A DNA stretch of 37,106 bases. It comes from Lingula anatina. Taxonomy: Eukaryota; Brachiopoda; Lingulata; Lingulida; Lingulidae. The DNA is taken from positions 1 to 37,106 of the forward strand of contig NW_019775979.1 of the NCBI RefSeq assembly GCF_001039355.2, written 5' to 3'. Each line of letters starts with the position of its first letter. Within the stretch, counting starts at the first letter, position 1. The notes below the pieces were generated by a model. It worked only from the letters and a program-made list of their open reading frames with translations. It did no database searches and was not told the origin of the DNA. Shown here piece by piece: positions 34,375 to 37,106 of this stretch. The translations under genes and the position numbers were made by a program.

Positions 34375-36732
34375 TAACTGGCATCCATATGGATACATTT
34401 GTGAAAAATATTCAATAAGATATTTCATTAGCTGATCTATATAGATTCAATTTGATGTGATGTTCACGTCATAAACACGCTGTTATTGAAGAAACCCAGG
34501 GTGCTACTGGAAAAGTCAGGCATTTCCTGATATTATACAGAAATGAACTCTTAAAACCAGGGTGTTGACTAGAATATTAAACGTCCTAAAGTTTATCGCT
34601 AAATCTTTCGTATCGTGGGTGGAGGCAGTCCTAATTTCTCGCCTTGCGTGAGGAAGCATACTGGATTTACTGATCCCGCGATATCCGTATTTATTGTGTT
34701 TATATCTGAAGGTGCTGTGTGCGTGTGTGAGCGCGTGCGTGCGTGCATGAGTGTGCGTGTGTGGTTTTTATCACTAATTTGATTTTTAGAGTTTGAGACC
34801 CAATATACCCTTTACTCGGGTTTTTTTGTTTATCATTTCAGTTTATTTCATTCTATGTGCATTTATATTTCTTTTTTTTTTTTTTTTTTTTGTGATTCCA
34901 TTTTACTTCATCATAATTCTATTACTATTATTTATTCATTTATCTTGAAATAGACACCACTTTCGAATTTTGAAGATTTTTTTAAAGACTGATTTCAGGG
35001 AAGCAAGTAAGCTTAGGGGTATCCCCCCCCCCCCCCTCCCCGTCCCGTTTCGTTCATGGAAACACGGTTTGTACTTGCATATACCTATGCGACTGGAACA
35101 TTTGTCTTTGCACTAAACCAAAATCATCGTGCTGAACTATTTTCGTTAAAGGTCTACAAACACAGCCGGCCCTTTGTATAAATATTTTATATTTGTGATG
35201 CCCCTTGTCCGTTCTAACTCGGATGCAGCTGGCGGGTTTATTTAGAGGGTGGGGCGACATTTAGACTTACGAAGACCAAATGCGCCCTTTTCACCCTATC
35301 TCTTTCATTCAGTTATCCGAGCTGCGAATAATTTTTTCTCGCACGTGTTAAAGGGGGAGAAGGCGGTTTTTCTATTTTAGAGAGAGAGAAATGATTTAGT
35401 AGCATCGTATGTTGTGCATATGCCATATATATTTATGATAATTGCTTACACTTGTTTACAACGGCTTAAGTGGAACGTCTTACAAAGATATATCAATAGA
35501 TAAGCTGAAATTTTGATATAATAATGGTCTAATTCTCCACTGACATAGAATTTATGCAAGATATCATGATAAGATGAGACGGATATATGTGCGAGAATTT
35601 TCAATTCCCTTCTGAAATATATGCTTTTAATGTTTTTATTTTTTCGAAAATGAACTAGAGTCTCTGCAGAGAGAATGAAATCGCAGGCTGCCCTGGGTCT
35701 TTTAAAATCTGGAGAGCGCTTGTGGATACACCGTTTTAAATAACTGGGAACGGTAAAGTTTACATTTTGCTTTTAGAAGGGGTATCCAAAATGTTATCAA
35801 AATTATCTTTTTGCATAGGTGATCTAACATTGATCACTGAATAAAATTAATTTTAAATTGGTATTAAAATAGTATAAGTAGGCCTAATTCAACTAAGTCT
35901 TGCAATTGACTCAGGTTATAAATTCATTTTAAATAATGTCTTTCTGTTTAAACTGTTTAAAATGACTTTCAACTAATCACGATTTATTAACTGGTTAAGA
36001 AGGACTGTTGCATTGAAATTCCTTCAGCCTATGTGTAACACAAGCCCAGAATTTAAATATTGACATTTCTCTTGCTCATCGGCAAACGTTGTGTACATTT
36101 CTGATGCAATTTGACCGGTTGAGACCGTCATTGCTTCCGAGTGACTCATTTCTTCTCTGACGCAATGTCAGCAATTCAAAGGAGACGTTGCATCAAACTC
36201 CCTTTTTGTATTGAGATTCACCGCTTCGCTTCGTCATTTGATCAACTTTATGAGAAACGACACATGCCCCTTGTATTCGAACGCTACTGTTCCAAAGGAT
36301 TCAGACTAAATAGGGATAGGATTGGTAACCTACCACCAGTGTTAACGCCACGCTCTTCGCCTATTAAACATCGGGTAAGCCCATACATTTATTAGTAAGA
36401 AATTAGGATTTTCAAAACCATACGAAATTGTGAGCACTTTTATCATCACCTCAGAAAGGAATTCTTGGTGGATAACGTGTAAAAGTGAGAGAAGAATTCA
36501 ACAACTGCATGCAAGTACGTCGAAGACAAAGGACATTTGGCATAAATAACTATACTCCCTCAATAGGCAGGGTGTACGGAATCAAGATATTTTAGGCCTA
36601 TTTTGTGGTGAAAAAGACGGCAACTGAAAACCATAGCTCAGTGAAATAAAAACTACATCTGTCGCGATCAGCGTTCCCCAGGAAGAGAAAAATAACAAAA
36701 ACAGTCAAACTTTGACAGAGATTTCTAGTACC

Positions 36733-36869
36733 ATGGGGCACGGTAGCGGGGGGTGGGGACACCATACGTCCCACTGGCAGTCCCACTGTCCACCGCGCTG
36801 GGACCACGGTTACTCAGCACAGTGCTGGAGGCCACCCACGGACACGATGGAAGTAATTGTGGTGCAGTC
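36733..36869 (+). CDS. Candidate first coding exon of an unrecognised plus-strand gene
   Basis: An ATG in a strong context (ACCATGG) opens a frame of 45 codons that ends at a consensus donor GTAAGT (36870) in phase 2. The peptide begins MGHGSGGWGHHTSHWQSH, is rich in His, Trp, Gly, Cys and Pro, and turns hydrophobic at TMEVIVVQ. I recognise no family. The opposite strand is also open across this region (about 36725-37018), which weakens the coding argument. Continuation would lie right of the window. It could equally be non-coding DNA with chance splice-like sites. Confidence 0.3.
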
Positions 36870-37106
36870 GTAAGTGTATTTTCCTCACCATTCAGATTTC
36901 CCATTGCTTTGATGTTAAGTATGGGGCCTATAGGGCCTACATGCCTGATATTAGGCCTGTAGACCCTACCTGTAGGTCTATAGCCTATTTCAGCACCTTT
37001 GACGTAGTCCATGCTCAAAATTACCCTGAATATCGGAGAAACAGCAAACAGTAGCGTATCACTCGTGCCGAATTCTAGGTTTCGTCAATCTTTCCTTCCC
37101 CCCCCC

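Larger units (their letters stand above)
31006..36732. other. Upstream flank of the minus-strand gene; no coding exon supported
   Basis: This holds a CpG-richer segment next to proposed exon 1 (to about 31200), simple repeats, one foldback MITE and otherwise AT-rich DNA. No TATA box at a usable spacing for a minus-strand start was identified. A CCAAT box on the minus strand (ATTGG at 31588-31592) is about 600 bases upstream of the proposed ATG, too far for a confident promoter call. Confidence 0.5.

Noticed and set aside
36141-36395. Plus-strand ORF ending near a GTAAGC site as an exon
   Set aside because: The acceptor is ambiguous, the composition is not distinctive and no domain is seen.
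36921-36995. GGCCTA/TAGACC inverted segments at the right end as an RNA structure
   Set aside because: The pairing is imperfect and the sequence is low in complexity; it looks like a small degenerate repeat.

Overview
The window looks like animal nuclear DNA, most likely from a marine lophotrochozoan such as a mollusc. This is an inference from split coding exons with GT-AG borders, very long introns, abundant GA/CT, CA and AT microsatellites, and several short non-autonomous inverted-repeat transposons. No bacterial or viral gene organisation is visible, and I recognise no rRNA, tRNA, CRISPR array or intact transposase. The species cannot be named from this sequence.

One gene on the minus strand dominates. 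I can join six exons in phase. Exon 1 (30932-30964) holds a candidate ATG. Intron 1 is about 23.4 kb. Exon 2 (5916-7578) encodes a long disordered, probably cytoplasmic tail and one membrane helix. Exon 3 (5539-5646) is a Thr/Pro-rich stalk. Exons 4, 5 and 6 (5084-5193, 3799-3870 and about 3603-3660) build most of a SEA domain. The product is a type II single-pass membrane protein with an unusually large N-terminal tail of about 538 residues and an extracellular SEA module. The C-terminal part, which in many SEA proteins is a protease or other ectodomain, is not found and probably lies left of position 1. No symbol can be assigned.

Intron 1 is mostly repeat-derived. It holds a 977-base assembly gap (11156-12132) and a large direct duplication (12591-18423 and 18426-23793). 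The copies abut at a single N at 18425, which makes unmerged haplotypes at least as likely as a true tandem duplication. The copies differ by two MITE insertions and by a diverged central block. Inside them are two MITE families, an older internal duplication and many simple repeats.

The right third (31006-37106) is the upstream flank of the minus-strand gene. It holds simple repeats, a 258-bp foldback MITE with a 3-bp TAA target duplication, and a weak candidate plus-strand first exon at 36733-36869. The left 3.6 kb is intron or 3' gene territory with a short minisatellite near the edge.
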